Positions 7,919-16,770 of a stretch of 64,000 nt of DNA are shown piece after piece. The notes beneath the pieces are model-generated. The model saw nothing but the letters and a program-made list of their open reading frames with translations. It ran no database searches and was not told the DNA's origin. The position numbers and the translations under genes were made by a program. Origin of the DNA: Bianquea renquensis (GTDB taxonomy: Bacteria; Bacillota; Clostridia; Lachnospirales; Bianqueaceae); NCBI RefSeq assembly GCF_014384895.1, contig NZ_JACRSQ010000006.1, forward strand, positions 83,578 to 147,577, in the 5' to 3' direction. Positions within the stretch are counted from its first letter, which is position 1. Every line of letters begins with the position of its first letter.

Positions 7919-10300
7919 TCAGTTGTCTTTGACCTGCGCTCCCATCTTCTCGCCCGCTTCAATGAGCCGATTGACGAGGGCCTGAACTTCCTCGCTCTCT
8001 AGGGTCCGCTCCTGCGAGCAGAAGACAAATCGAATGGTCACGCTCTTTTGCTTCTTCCAGGCAGGGTCCTGATAGATCCCCACCAACTCATAGCTCTCTA
8101 AAAATGGTAACGCCAGGGTTTCCACCATACTCTGGAAGGCAGAATACGGCACCTCCGACGCGATCAAATAGCTCAGGTCCGCCGTCACACTCGGAAATTT
8201 GCTAGGTTCCCTATATTGCGGCAGCATCTTGGCGATTTTGCTCAGTTCATCCACATTCAGCTCCACCGCAATAATCGAAGCCTTTTTATCAATCTTATCC
8301 GTCACCTGGGGGTGAACGATTCCCATCAGCCCCAGCAGCGTCTGCCCAAAGGAGATCTGAAACGCATTGTAGGGATGCATCCAGGGCTTTGGCGCTTCCG
8401 TCATCGAGTAATAGGAGAATTTTTCATTGTAAAAAGCGCTGGCAATGCCTTCCACAAAACCTTTTGCCTTCATAAGCAGCGCCTCTTCCTCCGTCCGGCG
8501 GCCATAAAAGACAACGCTGAGCCGCCGTTCTTCCTTGGCTAGCCCCTCCTTGTCGATTCCCGCCACGACGCTGCCAATTTCAAAGATACTGAATTCCGGC
8601 GCATAGCTCCGATTCTTTTCCACAGTGCACAGCAGCGCCGGCGTCAAATCACAGCGCAGCAAATCAATGTCCGGCGATACGGAATTTTTCAGCCGGACAA
8701 AACCTTCCGCCTCCAAACCGATCTCTTTCAATTTTCGAGCGTCATTCCAGAGGTAGGTGTGAACCTCATGGCTTCCGTAAGACAGCGCCAGCAATGTCTT
8801 CAACTCGTCGATCAGAACCTTGCGCGGCTCTCTCGCCATGGGTGCAACCGCACAGGTGGCCGTCTGGATTGCAAAATTGTCGTACCCGTAGATTCTGGTA
8901 ATCTCTTCAATAATGTCGGCCTTGATGCTCACATCCTTTGTGGCGCGCCAAGAGGGAACCTGCACGGTAAAGGCATCACCGCGCCTCTCAACGCCGAAGC
9001 CGAGCCGAGTCAATGTATCCTCGATCTGCCCCACACTGATGTCGATCCCCGTGTACCGGTCCACATAGGCTTTATCAAATTCAATTTGAATCTTGGGATA
9101 CCGCCGGATATAGAGGTCGCTGAGGGAGGAGATGACGCGGACCCCGGGATCGATGGAAAACAGGAGAGACAGATACCGCTGGATTGCGGGAATGGTCATC
9201 TCGGGATCCAAAGTTTTCTCATAGCGCATGGACGCATCCGTCCGGAGTCCCAGATAGCTGGAGGATTTCCTCACGTTGACTGCATCGAAGTTGGCGCTCT
9301 CCAGCAGGAAGCTCGTCGTCTCCTCTGTGATCTCACTTTCATAGCCGCCCATGATCCCCGCAATGGCCACAGGTGTCCCCTTGCTCTTGATCATCAATGT
9401 CTCCGGGTGTACCTCCCGCACTTTTCCGTCCAAAGTCTCAAATTGAATCGATTGCGGAAAATTTCCAACCTCAATCTGGCTAACCCGCTGGTAATCAAAG
9501 GCATGCATAGGCTGCCCCATCTCCAGCATAATATAGTTGGTCAAATCTGCCAGCAAGTTGATGGCCCGCATTCCACAGCGGTACAGCCGAATCCGCATAT
9601 TGACCGGACTGATTTTCACCGATATATTTTCGACTGCCATGGCGGAATAGCGGAGCAGATGCTCCTGATTCTCCGCTGCTATGGGGACGGCCGGAAGCGA
9701 TTCATAGGCGCCTGTGTCCACCTTTTGGACCTCTTGCAGTGGACGGCCCGCCAGCGCTGCAATTTCTCTGGCAATGCCATAGTGTCCCCATAAATCGGGC
9801 CGGTTGGTCAAAGATTTGTTGTCCACCTCAAAAATTGTGTCTTCAATCTCGTACAGTTTCTTGATATCGGTTCCCACCGGCGAATCCTCGGGCAGAATCA
9901 TAAGCCCGGAATGATCGTCGCTGATCCCGATCTCCTTCTCACTACAACACATGCCGCAGCTCTCATAGCCAGCGACGGGCCGCCGCTCGATTTTCATCCC
10001 GCCGACTTGCCCCCCCTCCTTGGCAAAGGGAACCTTGATCCCCACCGCCACGTTGGGCGCGCCGCAGACCACATCATAGATCGCATCGCCTCCGTCCACT
10101 TTCAGCAGATGCAGTTTTTTGGAGTTAGGGTGCTTCTCCATGGATACAATCTTGCCCACCACCACATTTTGAATATCCCGCCCAACATGCTGGATTTCTT
10201 CCACCTCCGCTGTCGCTAAGGTGAACTTCTGTATCAAAGTATCAATCTCAATGCCATCCAGATTGACAAAGTCCCGAATCCAATTGATTGACAGTTTCAT
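7919..10300 (-). CDS. pheT: Phenylalanine-tRNA ligase beta subunit
   Basis: 793 residues, the usual length for bacterial PheT. It forms the alpha2-beta2 enzyme with PheS and charges tRNA-Phe. Seen in order are the N-terminal MKLSINWIRDFV start, an EMAP/OB tRNA-binding domain (about 40-150), the B3/B4 editing region with NRPDLWGHYG before it (from about 170), a B5 domain (about 405-480), the catalytic-like core, and a C-terminal ferredoxin-fold anticodon-binding domain (about 700-793). AGGAGGAGG precedes the ATG. It lies 21 bp after pheS and is co-transcribed with it under the T-box leader. Confidence 0.97.
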   Translation of the reverse strand: MKLSINWIRDFVNLDGIEIDTLIQKFTLATAEVEEIQHVGRDIQNVVVGKIVSMEKHPNSKKLHLLKVDGGDAIYDVVCGAPNVAVGIKVPFAKEGGQVGGMKIERRPVAGYESCGMCCSEKEIGISDDHSGLMILPEDSPVGTDIKKLYEIEDTIFEVDNKSLTNRPDLWGHYGIAREIAALAGRPLQEVQKVDTGAYESLPAVPIAAENQEHLLRYSAMAVENISVKISPVNMRIRLYRCGMRAINLLADLTNYIMLEMGQPMHAFDYQRVSQIEVGNFPQSIQFETLDGKVREVHPETLMIKSKGTPVAIAGIMGGYESEITEETTSFLLESANFDAVNVRKSSSYLGLRTDASMRYEKTLDPEMTIPAIQRYLSLLFSIDPGVRVISSLSDLYIRRYPKIQIEFDKAYVDRYTGIDISVGQIEDTLTRLGFGVERRGDAFTVQVPSWRATKDVSIKADIIEEITRIYGYDNFAIQTATCAVAPMAREPRKVLIDELKTLLALSYGSHEVHTYLWNDARKLKEIGLEAEGFVRLKNSVSPDIDLLRCDLTPALLCTVEKNRSYAPEFSIFEIGSVVAGIDKEGLAKEERRLSVVFYGRRTEEEALLMKAKGFVEGIASAFYNEKFSYYSMTEAPKPWMHPYNAFQISFGQTLLGLMGIVHPQVTDKIDKKASIIAVELNVDELSKIAKMLPQYREPSKFPSVTADLSYLIASEVPYSAFQSMVETLALPFLESYELVGIYQDPAWKKQKSVTIRFVFCSQERTLESEEVQALVNRLIEAGEKMGAQVKDN

Positions 10301-10321
10301 GCTCCGACCTCCTCCTTATCT

Positions 10322-11350
10322 TTATTGAATCGTAAACTGTTCCAGCGATTTTAAATTGCCGCTGTTGAAGACTCGAATATCACGGATTCCAAATTTCATC
10401 ATGGCAAGCCTTGTGAGGCCAAGACCAAATGCGAACCCCGTATATTTTTCACTGTCGATGCCCGCCATGGTCAGAACATTGGGGTGGATCATACCGCACG
10501 GGCACAGCTCAATCCAGCCGCCTTGCTTGCATGTGGGGCACCCCGTTCCACCACAGACGTGACACTGGATATCCAGTTCAAAGCCAGGCTCCACGAAGGG
10601 GAAAAAGCCAGGCCGCAGGCGGACCGTGATATCCTTCTGGAATACCTCCGACAACATAGTCTTCATAAAATAGATCAGATTGGAGATGGAGATATCTTCC
10701 CCCACCATGATCCCCTCCATCTGGAAAAACGTATTCTCATGGCTGGCGTCGATGGCTTCGTTGCGGAAGCAGCGTCCGGGGAAGATGGCACGGCAGGGAG
10801 CGCCATATTTGCGCAGGATGGTGTTCTGGGCTGCGGAGGTATGAGTTTTGAGAACTTGCCCGTTGTCGAGATAATAAGTGTCCTGCATATCTCGGGCCGG
10901 ATGGTACTTGGGAATATTGACGGCCTCAAAATTATCATATTCCGTCACCACCTCTTTAAAATCTTCCACGGCAAATCCCATGCTCCGGAAAATATCCTCC
11001 AGTTCGCGCTGGACAATGGTGATGGGATGCAGCGTCCCCGTCACCGGTTTGGCGGGAAGAGAGATATCATAGCGGGTATCCTGCTGGAGCCGGGCTTGGG
11101 CAAGCGCCGCCTCAAGCTCCGACGATTTCGCCGCGATAAATTCGCTGACCTGCTGCTTCAGCTGATTGATCTGCTGCCCTGCCTCCCTCTTGGCGTCAGC
11201 GTTCAGATCCTTTAGATTCTTCATCAGATCTGTGATAAGACCTTTTTTCCCGAGATACGCAACGCGGATTTTTTCTAACTCCTCTGTCCCACAGATGGAC
11301 TGCATCTCTTCTTGAAATCGAGCTTTGACTTGTTCGATTTTATCCTTCAT
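10322..11350 (-). CDS. pheS: Phenylalanine-tRNA ligase alpha subunit
   Basis: 342 residues. It has an N-terminal coiled-coil tRNA-binding arm and a class II synthetase core with motif 2 (FPGRCFRNEAIDASHENTFF) and motif 3 (FAFGLGLTRLAMMKFGI). The Cys-rich stretch before CGMIHPNV has more cysteines (CHVCGGTGCPTCKQG) than E. coli PheS, but this is common in Clostridia. The ATG at 11350 has AGGAGG eight bases upstream; two codons upstream another ATG is too close to it. Expression should depend on the T-box leader upstream, which senses uncharged tRNA-Phe. Confidence 0.97.
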   Translation of the reverse strand: MKDKIEQVKARFQEEMQSICGTEELEKIRVAYLGKKGLITDLMKNLKDLNADAKREAGQQINQLKQQVSEFIAAKSSELEAALAQARLQQDTRYDISLPAKPVTGTLHPITIVQRELEDIFRSMGFAVEDFKEVVTEYDNFEAVNIPKYHPARDMQDTYYLDNGQVLKTHTSAAQNTILRKYGAPCRAIFPGRCFRNEAIDASHENTFFQMEGIMVGEDISISNLIYFMKTMLSEVFQKDITVRLRPGFFPFVEPGFELDIQCHVCGGTGCPTCKQGGWIELCPCGMIHPNVLTMAGIDSEKYTGFAFGLGLTRLAMMKFGIRDIRVFNSGNLKSLEQFTIQ

Positions 11351-11378
11351 TTCCATATCCTCCTTATCATAAAAATAA

Positions 11379-11632
11379 CCCGTCCAACTACTTGGACGGG
11401 ATTCTTCCGTGGTACCACCAAACTGCAAAGTCTCGCAGCGGACGCTACGAAACCTCCTCAATACCCCATAATGCGGTGGACTGCATCCGCCCTTACGAAA
11501 CTCTCTTTCAGGGCGACGGCTCCGATAGTGAAATTCACTGCTAGCGAATATCAAATCCTGCTTTCAGCCGGTGACAGGATCTCTCTGCTGCCTCTCTCTA
11601 GCCGCTACTGTACATACCTTCTCAGCCTTATA
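11379..11632 (-). promoter_or_regulatory. T-box leader of pheST
   Basis: The roughly 250-nt leader carries the conserved T-box TTTGGTGGTACCACG, ending 11401-11425, which is immediately followed by a terminator hairpin (arms 11379-11387 and 11392-11400) and TTATTTTTAT. Upstream stem-loops fit Stem I to III. A TTC triplet at 11530-11532 in a GAATTTCAC context is my candidate Phe specifier. In the family, uncharged tRNA-Phe pairs with the specifier and T-box and prevents termination. Confidence 0.9.
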
Positions 11633-11638
11633 AATTGG

Positions 11639-11667
11639 AGTATAGCACGATTGCGTTTTTTTGTCAA
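11639..11667 (-). promoter_or_regulatory. Promoter of the pheST T-box transcript
   Basis: On the minus strand, perfect -35 TTGACA (11662-11667), 17-base spacer and -10 TATACT (11639-11644). Transcription should begin near 11632, giving the full T-box leader. Confidence 0.85.
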
Positions 11668-11727
11668 GCCGTATTGTTTTCTTTCCCTGATGGTTTCGAT
11701 AAATTGGGAGACAATTCTAGTTTTGTC

Positions 11728-11756
11728 TTGCATTTACCAAATGATTCGATTATACT
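11728..11756 (+). promoter_or_regulatory. Promoter of the EndoQ-UvrD fusion gene
   Basis: -35 TTGCAT (11728-11733), 17-base spacer and -10 TATACT (11751-11756), 56 bases before the ATG at 11812. The -10 is followed by AATATGGTA, which also occurs at the promoter near 17111. Confidence 0.65.
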
Positions 11757-11811
11757 AATATGGTAATCCCATACGGCATTTTCGTCAATTTATGTATTGA
11801 AGGTGAGTCCC

Positions 11812-14800
11812 ATGTTCATAGCTGATCTACATATTCATTCCAAATATTCTCGCGCCACAAGCAGAGACTGTGTTCCCGAATACTTAGACCTTTGGGCCCG
11901 GCGCAAAGGGATCGATCTTATTGGAACCGGCGATTTCACACACCCCGCATGGCGCGCGGAGCTTAAAGAAAAGCTCACACCCGCTGAAGATGGATTGTAC
12001 TGTCTGCGCAGCGAGTGCCGTCTAGATGATGTCCTCTCTTCCAGCGAGGTCCGTCCCCGCTTTGTCCTGTCGAGTGAAATCAGCTCGATCTACAAAAAAA
12101 ATGGGAGGACTCGGAAGGTTCACAATGTCATCCTCCTCCCGAGCCTGGAAGCGGCTGAGTCCTTATCTGTCAAGCTCGAGGCCATTGGAAATATTCATTC
12201 CGATGGGCGGCCTATCCTCGGTCTGGACAGCCGAGATCTCCTGGAAATCACACTGGAAACCTGTCCTGACGCTATTTTCATTCCCGCCCATATTTGGACG
12301 CCCCACTTTTCACTGTTTGGTGCATTTTCCGGCTTTGACACCATCGAAGAGTGCTTTGAGGATCTCACCCCCTATATCCATGCGCTTGAGACTGGTCTCT
12401 CCTCTGACCCGCCTATGAACTGGCGTCTCTCCGCCTTGGACCGCTTTACATTGGTCTCCAACTCCGACGCTCATTCTCCCTCAAAACTTGGCCGGGAAGC
12501 GAATCTGTTGGACACCGCCATGACCTATCCCGCGCTGGCATCTGCCATACAGGGCGGAACTGAGAAAGGCTTTGCTGGGACTCTGGAATTTTTCCCGGAA
12601 GAAGGAAAATATCACTACGATGGCCATCGAAATTGTCATGTATGCCTCAAGCCGTCGGACGCGGAGGCTGTATCGGGTCTCTGCCCTGTCTGCGGGAAAA
12701 AAATGACCATCGGTGTGGACCATCGCGTTGAACAGCTGGCGGACCGCCCAGAGGGCTATCGCCCCTCCTCTGCCGGCTATTATCAGAGTTTGGTCCCTCT
12801 GCCGGAAGTCATCGGAGCCTCCACCGGGCTCTCAAGCACCAGCAAAAAAGTGCTGGCCCAATATGAAACAATGCTACGGGATATCGGCCCTGAATTCTAC
12901 ATTTTGCGGGAGGCTCCCTTTGAAACAATCCTTCCAATTGCGGGGCCCTGTGTGGAGGAGGGAATTCGGCGGCTGCGGGATGGGCGTGTAAGCCGGACAC
13001 CCGGCTACGACGGGGAATACGGCACCATCCAACTTCTCAGCCAATCCGAAATTGACTCCTTGACAGGCCAGCTCAGCTTATTCGCCGTTACCGGTTTGGC
13101 CGCGCCGGCCTCGAAGAGAAAGGCGGGCAGAAAAGCGAGCCCTTCCTCCAACAAGCCAGCGGCAGCCCAGCCTTCCACCGGCAGTTCCACCGCCAGCAAC
13201 CTGCTGGCAGAGCTCAACCCAGAGCAGCAGGAGGCCGTGCTGGCGTCAGAACCGGCCATAGCGGTTATTGCCGGCCCTGGAACTGGCAAAACCAAAACCT
13301 TGATATCCCGAATCGCATATCTGGTGGAGCATCAGGGCGTAAACCCCTCCGAGATCACCGCTGTGACCTTTACCAACAAAGCCGCCGGCGAAATGAAAGA
13401 GCGGCTGGACGCCCATTTTCACTCCAAACAAATCACCCGTGCCATGACCATCGGCACCTTTCACTCCATCTGTCTACAATTTTTGTCAAATCAGCTGGAG
13501 GCTGTAACGCTCGTCGATGAGTATGAGTCCTTGGATATTGCCAAAGAAGTTCTCCTCTCCTGTGATCTTTCCCTTTCACCTCGCCAGTTTCTCCGGGCTA
13601 TTTCCACGTGGAAGTGTCATATGGAGAGGGAAGCGCCATCGGAGCTGATGGATGCATTCCTCCTGTATCAGCAGCGCCTGTCCCAGATTGGAGCTCTGGA
13701 TTTTGATGATCTCCTGATAAAGGCATGGGAGGGGTGGCAAAAGGAATCACTGCCTTTTGATGGATTTGCTTATCTCTGTGTCGATGAGTTTCAGGACATC
13801 AATGAAATCCAATATCAGCTGATCCGCTCCTGGAGCCGACATTGCAAGGGACTTTTTGTAATCGGGGATCCCGACCAATCGATCTACGGATTCCGCGGCT
13901 CCGATTCTCGTTGTTTCAGCCGCCTCACAGACGATTTTCCGTCTCTTCGCCTCATTCGCCTTCTCCAAAACTATCGCTCGACACCGGAAATTTTGTACAG
14001 TGCTCTGCCTATGATTTCTCAGAATGAGGGTCCTATCCGGGAGCTTCGGCCCTGGAAACCTAGTGGCTCTCCTGTTCGAATTCTGATGGCGGAGAGCGAC
14101 TTGTCGGAGGCCATCTTTATTGCGAAGGAAATCAATCGAATGGTAGGCGGTATCGACATGCTGGACGCCCACACCCAGAATAATCAAGCAGAACAGGATC
14201 ACATCCGGAGTTTTTCCGATATGGCGATTCTGTATCGCACACATAGGCAGGGGGACATGCTGGAGCGCTGTCTGCGGCAAGAGGGGATTCCCTATGTGGT
14301 GGCTGGCCGAGATGATTTTTTGGCAGATGAATTTGTCCGCGCCTCCCTGGGTTTCTTCCGCTTTATACTGAACCCAGGCGATATCGCCTCCTTGATCCAG
14401 TGCCTTCAGACACGCTGGAAATGCCCTGAGGATATCCGTCACGCATTGCGCGCCCAATGGATGGAAGCTCTTCCAGCCAATCAGGGCGATGCCTTTGTTC
14501 GACTGCAAAACTGGGAGCCCCTCCGGGAGTGTCTACGACTTTTACAGTTCTATCGGACAAAAATTGTAGAGGATTCTCCCCGCACTTTGCTGGAGAGCTG
14601 GATTCAGGATTGGAACGTCACAGACCATGAACCATTGCAGCGCCTGATCAATATGTCCATTTTTCATGATCGGATGGAGCCGTTTCTCCAGACGCTGCTC
14701 CTCGGCGAGGAGAGCGATCTTCTCCGTTCCGGCGGCCGCACCTACGACGCAGGGACGGTCACTCTCATGACCCTCCACGGCTCCAAAGGCTTGGAATTTC

Positions 14801-15048
14801 CCGTGGTCTTCCTCTGTGGTGTCAATAAAGGGCTGATCCCGCTGGAATCCGCCCAACATCCCGCTGATATTCCCGAAGAACGGCGCTTGTTCTATGTGGG
14901 AATGACCCGTGCAAAAGAGGATCTGATTCTCCTCACCAGCTCCGACCCTTCTCCCTTTTTGTCCGATATTCCCATGGACCACGTTCAATCCAGTCCTGTC
15001 GCAGGGCGCCGGCGTCCCTCCTGCGAGACACAGCTGAGCTTATTTTAA
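11812..15048 (+). CDS. Endonuclease Q-like (PHP) and UvrD/Rep helicase fusion with two clamp-binding motifs
   Basis: A 1078-residue fusion. Residues 1-420 match the endonuclease Q family: a PHP metal site begins ADLHIHSKYSRAT, further metal-site blocks include FIPAHIWTP and VSNSDAHSP, and a four-Cys zinc site is at C275, C278, C291, C294. In archaea and some Bacillus, EndoQ nicks 5' of deaminated bases and abasic sites. From about 450 on it is a superfamily 1A helicase: Walker A AGPGTGKT (487-494), DEFQD (658-662), GDPDQSIYGFRGS, QNYRST, TLHGSKGLEF and YVGMTRAK. QLSLF occurs at 420-424 between domains and again as the last five residues; it matches the bacterial beta-clamp motif. The ATG at 11812 follows AAGGTGAG; a TTG five codons upstream is less likely. 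A nick-then-unwind repair role is inferred. Confidence 0.9.
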   Translation: MFIADLHIHSKYSRATSRDCVPEYLDLWARRKGIDLIGTGDFTHPAWRAELKEKLTPAEDGLYCLRSECRLDDVLSSSEVRPRFVLSSEISSIYKKNGRTRKVHNVILLPSLEAAESLSVKLEAIGNIHSDGRPILGLDSRDLLEITLETCPDAIFIPAHIWTPHFSLFGAFSGFDTIEECFEDLTPYIHALETGLSSDPPMNWRLSALDRFTLVSNSDAHSPSKLGREANLLDTAMTYPALASAIQGGTEKGFAGTLEFFPEEGKYHYDGHRNCHVCLKPSDAEAVSGLCPVCGKKMTIGVDHRVEQLADRPEGYRPSSAGYYQSLVPLPEVIGASTGLSSTSKKVLAQYETMLRDIGPEFYILREAPFETILPIAGPCVEEGIRRLRDGRVSRTPGYDGEYGTIQLLSQSEIDSLTGQLSLFAVTGLAAPASKRKAGRKASPSSNKPAAAQPSTGSSTASNLLAELNPEQQEAVLASEPAIAVIAGPGTGKTKTLISRIAYLVEHQGVNPSEITAVTFTNKAAGEMKERLDAHFHSKQITRAMTIGTFHSICLQFLSNQLEAVTLVDEYESLDIAKEVLLSCDLSLSPRQFLRAISTWKCHMEREAPSELMDAFLLYQQRLSQIGALDFDDLLIKAWEGWQKESLPFDGFAYLCVDEFQDINEIQYQLIRSWSRHCKGLFVIGDPDQSIYGFRGSDSRCFSRLTDDFPSLRLIRLLQNYRSTPEILYSALPMISQNEGPIRELRPWKPSGSPVRILMAESDLSEAIFIAKEINRMVGGIDMLDAHTQNNQAEQDHIRSFSDMAILYRTHRQGDMLERCLRQEGIPYVVAGRDDFLADEFVRASLGFFRFILNPGDIASLIQCLQTRWKCPEDIRHALRAQWMEALPANQGDAFVRLQNWEPLRECLRLLQFYRTKIVEDSPRTLLESWIQDWNVTDHEPLQRLINMSIFHDRMEPFLQTLLLGEESDLLRSGGRTYDAGTVTLMTLHGSKGLEFPVVFLCGVNKGLIPLESAQHPADIPEERRLFYVGMTRAKEDLILLTSSDPSPFLSDIPMDHVQSSPVAGRRRPSCETQLSLF

Positions 15049-15091
15049 TCGAAAACTTTACTGAGATTATGTATGGTAGGAGGAATTTACA

Positions 15092-15709
15092 ATGAAGGTT
15101 GTCGCTGTCAATGGAAGTCCCCGCCCAATGGGGAATACGTTTCAGGCGATTCAGACCGTGCTGAATGTGATAGAATCTGCCGGGATTGAAACTGAGATCT
15201 TACAGATCGGCGGACTCGACATCCGCGGCTGTATCGCCTGTGGTGGCTGTTCGGATGGGATGTGTGTTTTCGCGGATGAGGCATTCTGTACATGGACCCA
15301 CACCCTTGAGGAGGCAGACGGGATCCTACTCGCCTGTCCGGTTTACTATGCGGGAATTCCAGGCACGATGAAGGCTTTTTTAGACCGCATCTTCTATCAA
15401 TCCGGCGGCCGTTTTCGCCTAAAAGTTGGAGCCAGCATTGCGGTACTGCGCCGCTCTGGAGGGGTGGCCACCTTCGACCAGCTCAATCATTACCTTCTGA
15501 TCTCCGAGATGATCGTTGCGCCGTCCTTCTACTGGAATGTCGCCCACGGCAGACAGCCCGGAGAGGTGCTGGAGGATCAGGAGGCGCTGTCCGTACTTCA
15601 AAATCTGGGGCAAAACATGGCCTATCTTCTGGAGATGCAAAGGCGCACCCGGGACGAACTCCCGCCCCCTGAGCCAGTGGCCAGGGCCTGGACCAATTTC
15701 ATCCGCTGA
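15092..15709 (+). CDS. Iron-sulfur flavoprotein / NADPH-dependent FMN reductase family
   Basis: 205 residues. The flavodoxin-like fold begins MKVVAVNGSPRPMGNT, the FMN phosphate loop. A cysteine cluster C47-x2-C50-x2-C53-x4-C58 matches the 4Fe-4S site of Isf-type flavoproteins, which carry out electron transfer in anaerobes. CPVYYAGIPGTMKAFLDR is the usual FMN ring-binding segment. GTAGGAGG precedes the ATG. It lies 38 bp before a URO-D-like gene and may supply electrons to it, for example to keep a corrinoid reduced. That link is inferred from spacing. Confidence 0.88.
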   Translation: MKVVAVNGSPRPMGNTFQAIQTVLNVIESAGIETEILQIGGLDIRGCIACGGCSDGMCVFADEAFCTWTHTLEEADGILLACPVYYAGIPGTMKAFLDRIFYQSGGRFRLKVGASIAVLRRSGGVATFDQLNHYLLISEMIVAPSFYWNVAHGRQPGEVLEDQEALSVLQNLGQNMAYLLEMQRRTRDELPPPEPVARAWTNFIR

Positions 15710-15747
15710 CTCAAGCAAAACACATCCTCTGGGAGGAGGCTTTATAC

Positions 15748-16725
15748 ATGACACCGAGGGAAAAATTTATCAAATGCTTGAAGCGTGAACCCATCACCGG
15801 CCGGGTTCCTCATTTTGAACTTGTCTTCTTTCTCACCATGGAGGTTCTGGGAAAGGTCCACCCCCAGCATCGAAATTATAGCCAATGGGATCAGATGTCT
15901 GCCCGTGAACAGGAGTTACACATTCGGGATATCGCGTCCTGTTACGTGGATATTGCAAAGATCTATGGACACAGCGCTATCTTTTTCCAGACAAGCCTCT
16001 CCAATTTTGCATTCAATATCCGTGTAATGCAAAAAATCCGAGAGATCTCAGGGGATACGTATTTCATCATGATGCACGGCGATCCTACCTTCGGCATTCC
16101 CGATGGGGACACTATGATGGAGTTTTCCCGCCAGATGTACGAGGAGGAGGACGCCCTCAAGGCCATTGAGCAAAAAAATGTGGAGGACTGCCTGTTCTGG
16201 GCGGAAGAGTATGCAAGGCATCCAGGGCTTTTGGACGGCGTTGCCCTCTGCTCCGATTACTGCTTCAACACCAATCCATTTTTTAGTCCTGGTATCTTTG
16301 AAGATCTCATCGCTCCCTATCTGGCGAAGGTCACGAAGGGCTATCACGATGCCGGCTTATATGTCATCAAGCACACCGACGGTAACATCAATCCCATTGT
16401 GGAGCAGATGGTACAATGTGGACCGGACGCACTTCATTCCCTGGACCCACAGGGTGGCGTGGATCTGAAGGAAATCAAACAAAAATTTGGCGACCGGGTC
16501 TGTCTCATCGGGAATGTCAACTGCGGTCTTTTGCAGACGGGAACAGAGGAAGCGTGCGCCGAGGACGTCCGCCGCTCCCTCCGGGAAGGAATGCCGGGAT
16601 ACGGCTACATTTTTTCCACGTCCAACTGCGTCTACACTGGCCTGGACCTGTCAAGATATGAGTTGATGCACAGCATTTGGGAACGAGAAGGGAATTATCC
16701 AGACGACAACCGCTTTACGCCATAA
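15748..16725 (+). CDS. Uroporphyrinogen decarboxylase-like family protein (second copy, divergent metal site)
   Basis: 325 residues of the URO-D superfamily, starting MTPREKFIKCLKREP with TGGGAGGAGG upstream. The central His motif reads IKHTDGN, where the other URO-D-like protein in this window (2373-3341) has FMHSCG. The zinc-ligand cysteine of MtaA/CmuA relatives is thus absent, so a zinc-thiolate methyltransferase mechanism is unlikely unless another residue substitutes. It forms a short operon with the Fe-S flavoprotein. It is not HemE: the usual N-terminal arginines that bind porphyrin are not apparent. Function unknown. Confidence 0.85.
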   Translation: MTPREKFIKCLKREPITGRVPHFELVFFLTMEVLGKVHPQHRNYSQWDQMSAREQELHIRDIASCYVDIAKIYGHSAIFFQTSLSNFAFNIRVMQKIREISGDTYFIMMHGDPTFGIPDGDTMMEFSRQMYEEEDALKAIEQKNVEDCLFWAEEYARHPGLLDGVALCSDYCFNTNPFFSPGIFEDLIAPYLAKVTKGYHDAGLYVIKHTDGNINPIVEQMVQCGPDALHSLDPQGGVDLKEIKQKFGDRVCLIGNVNCGLLQTGTEEACAEDVRRSLREGMPGYGYIFSTSNCVYTGLDLSRYELMHSIWEREGNYPDDNRFTP

Positions 16726-16770
16726 AAGGGACATCTCCACGGCAGCGCTGCCGTGGAGATGTCCCTTTTA
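16723..16770. terminator. 48-bp perfect palindrome acting as shared bidirectional terminator
   Basis: A perfect 24+24-base inverted repeat with no spacer (centre between 16746 and 16747). T-rich ends on both strands fit a bidirectional Rho-independent terminator. The first three bases are the TAA stop of the plus-strand URO-D-like gene. The last three, read on the minus strand, are the TAA stop of the DUF2892 gene. Confidence 0.85.

Noticed and set aside
8759..9793. Long plus-strand open frame (344 codons) opposite pheT
   Set aside because: It lies entirely antisense to well-conserved PheT, has no ribosome site and no recognisable domain; G+C-rich third positions create such frames.
13747..14508. 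Minus-strand open frame of 253 codons within the helicase part of the fusion
   Set aside because: Antisense to helicase motifs with no start signal; a coding shadow.
15748..16725. True uroporphyrinogen decarboxylase (hemE) alongside hemB and hemL
   Set aside because: The protein lacks the porphyrin-binding N-terminal pattern of HemE and lies 9 kb from the hem genes in another operon.
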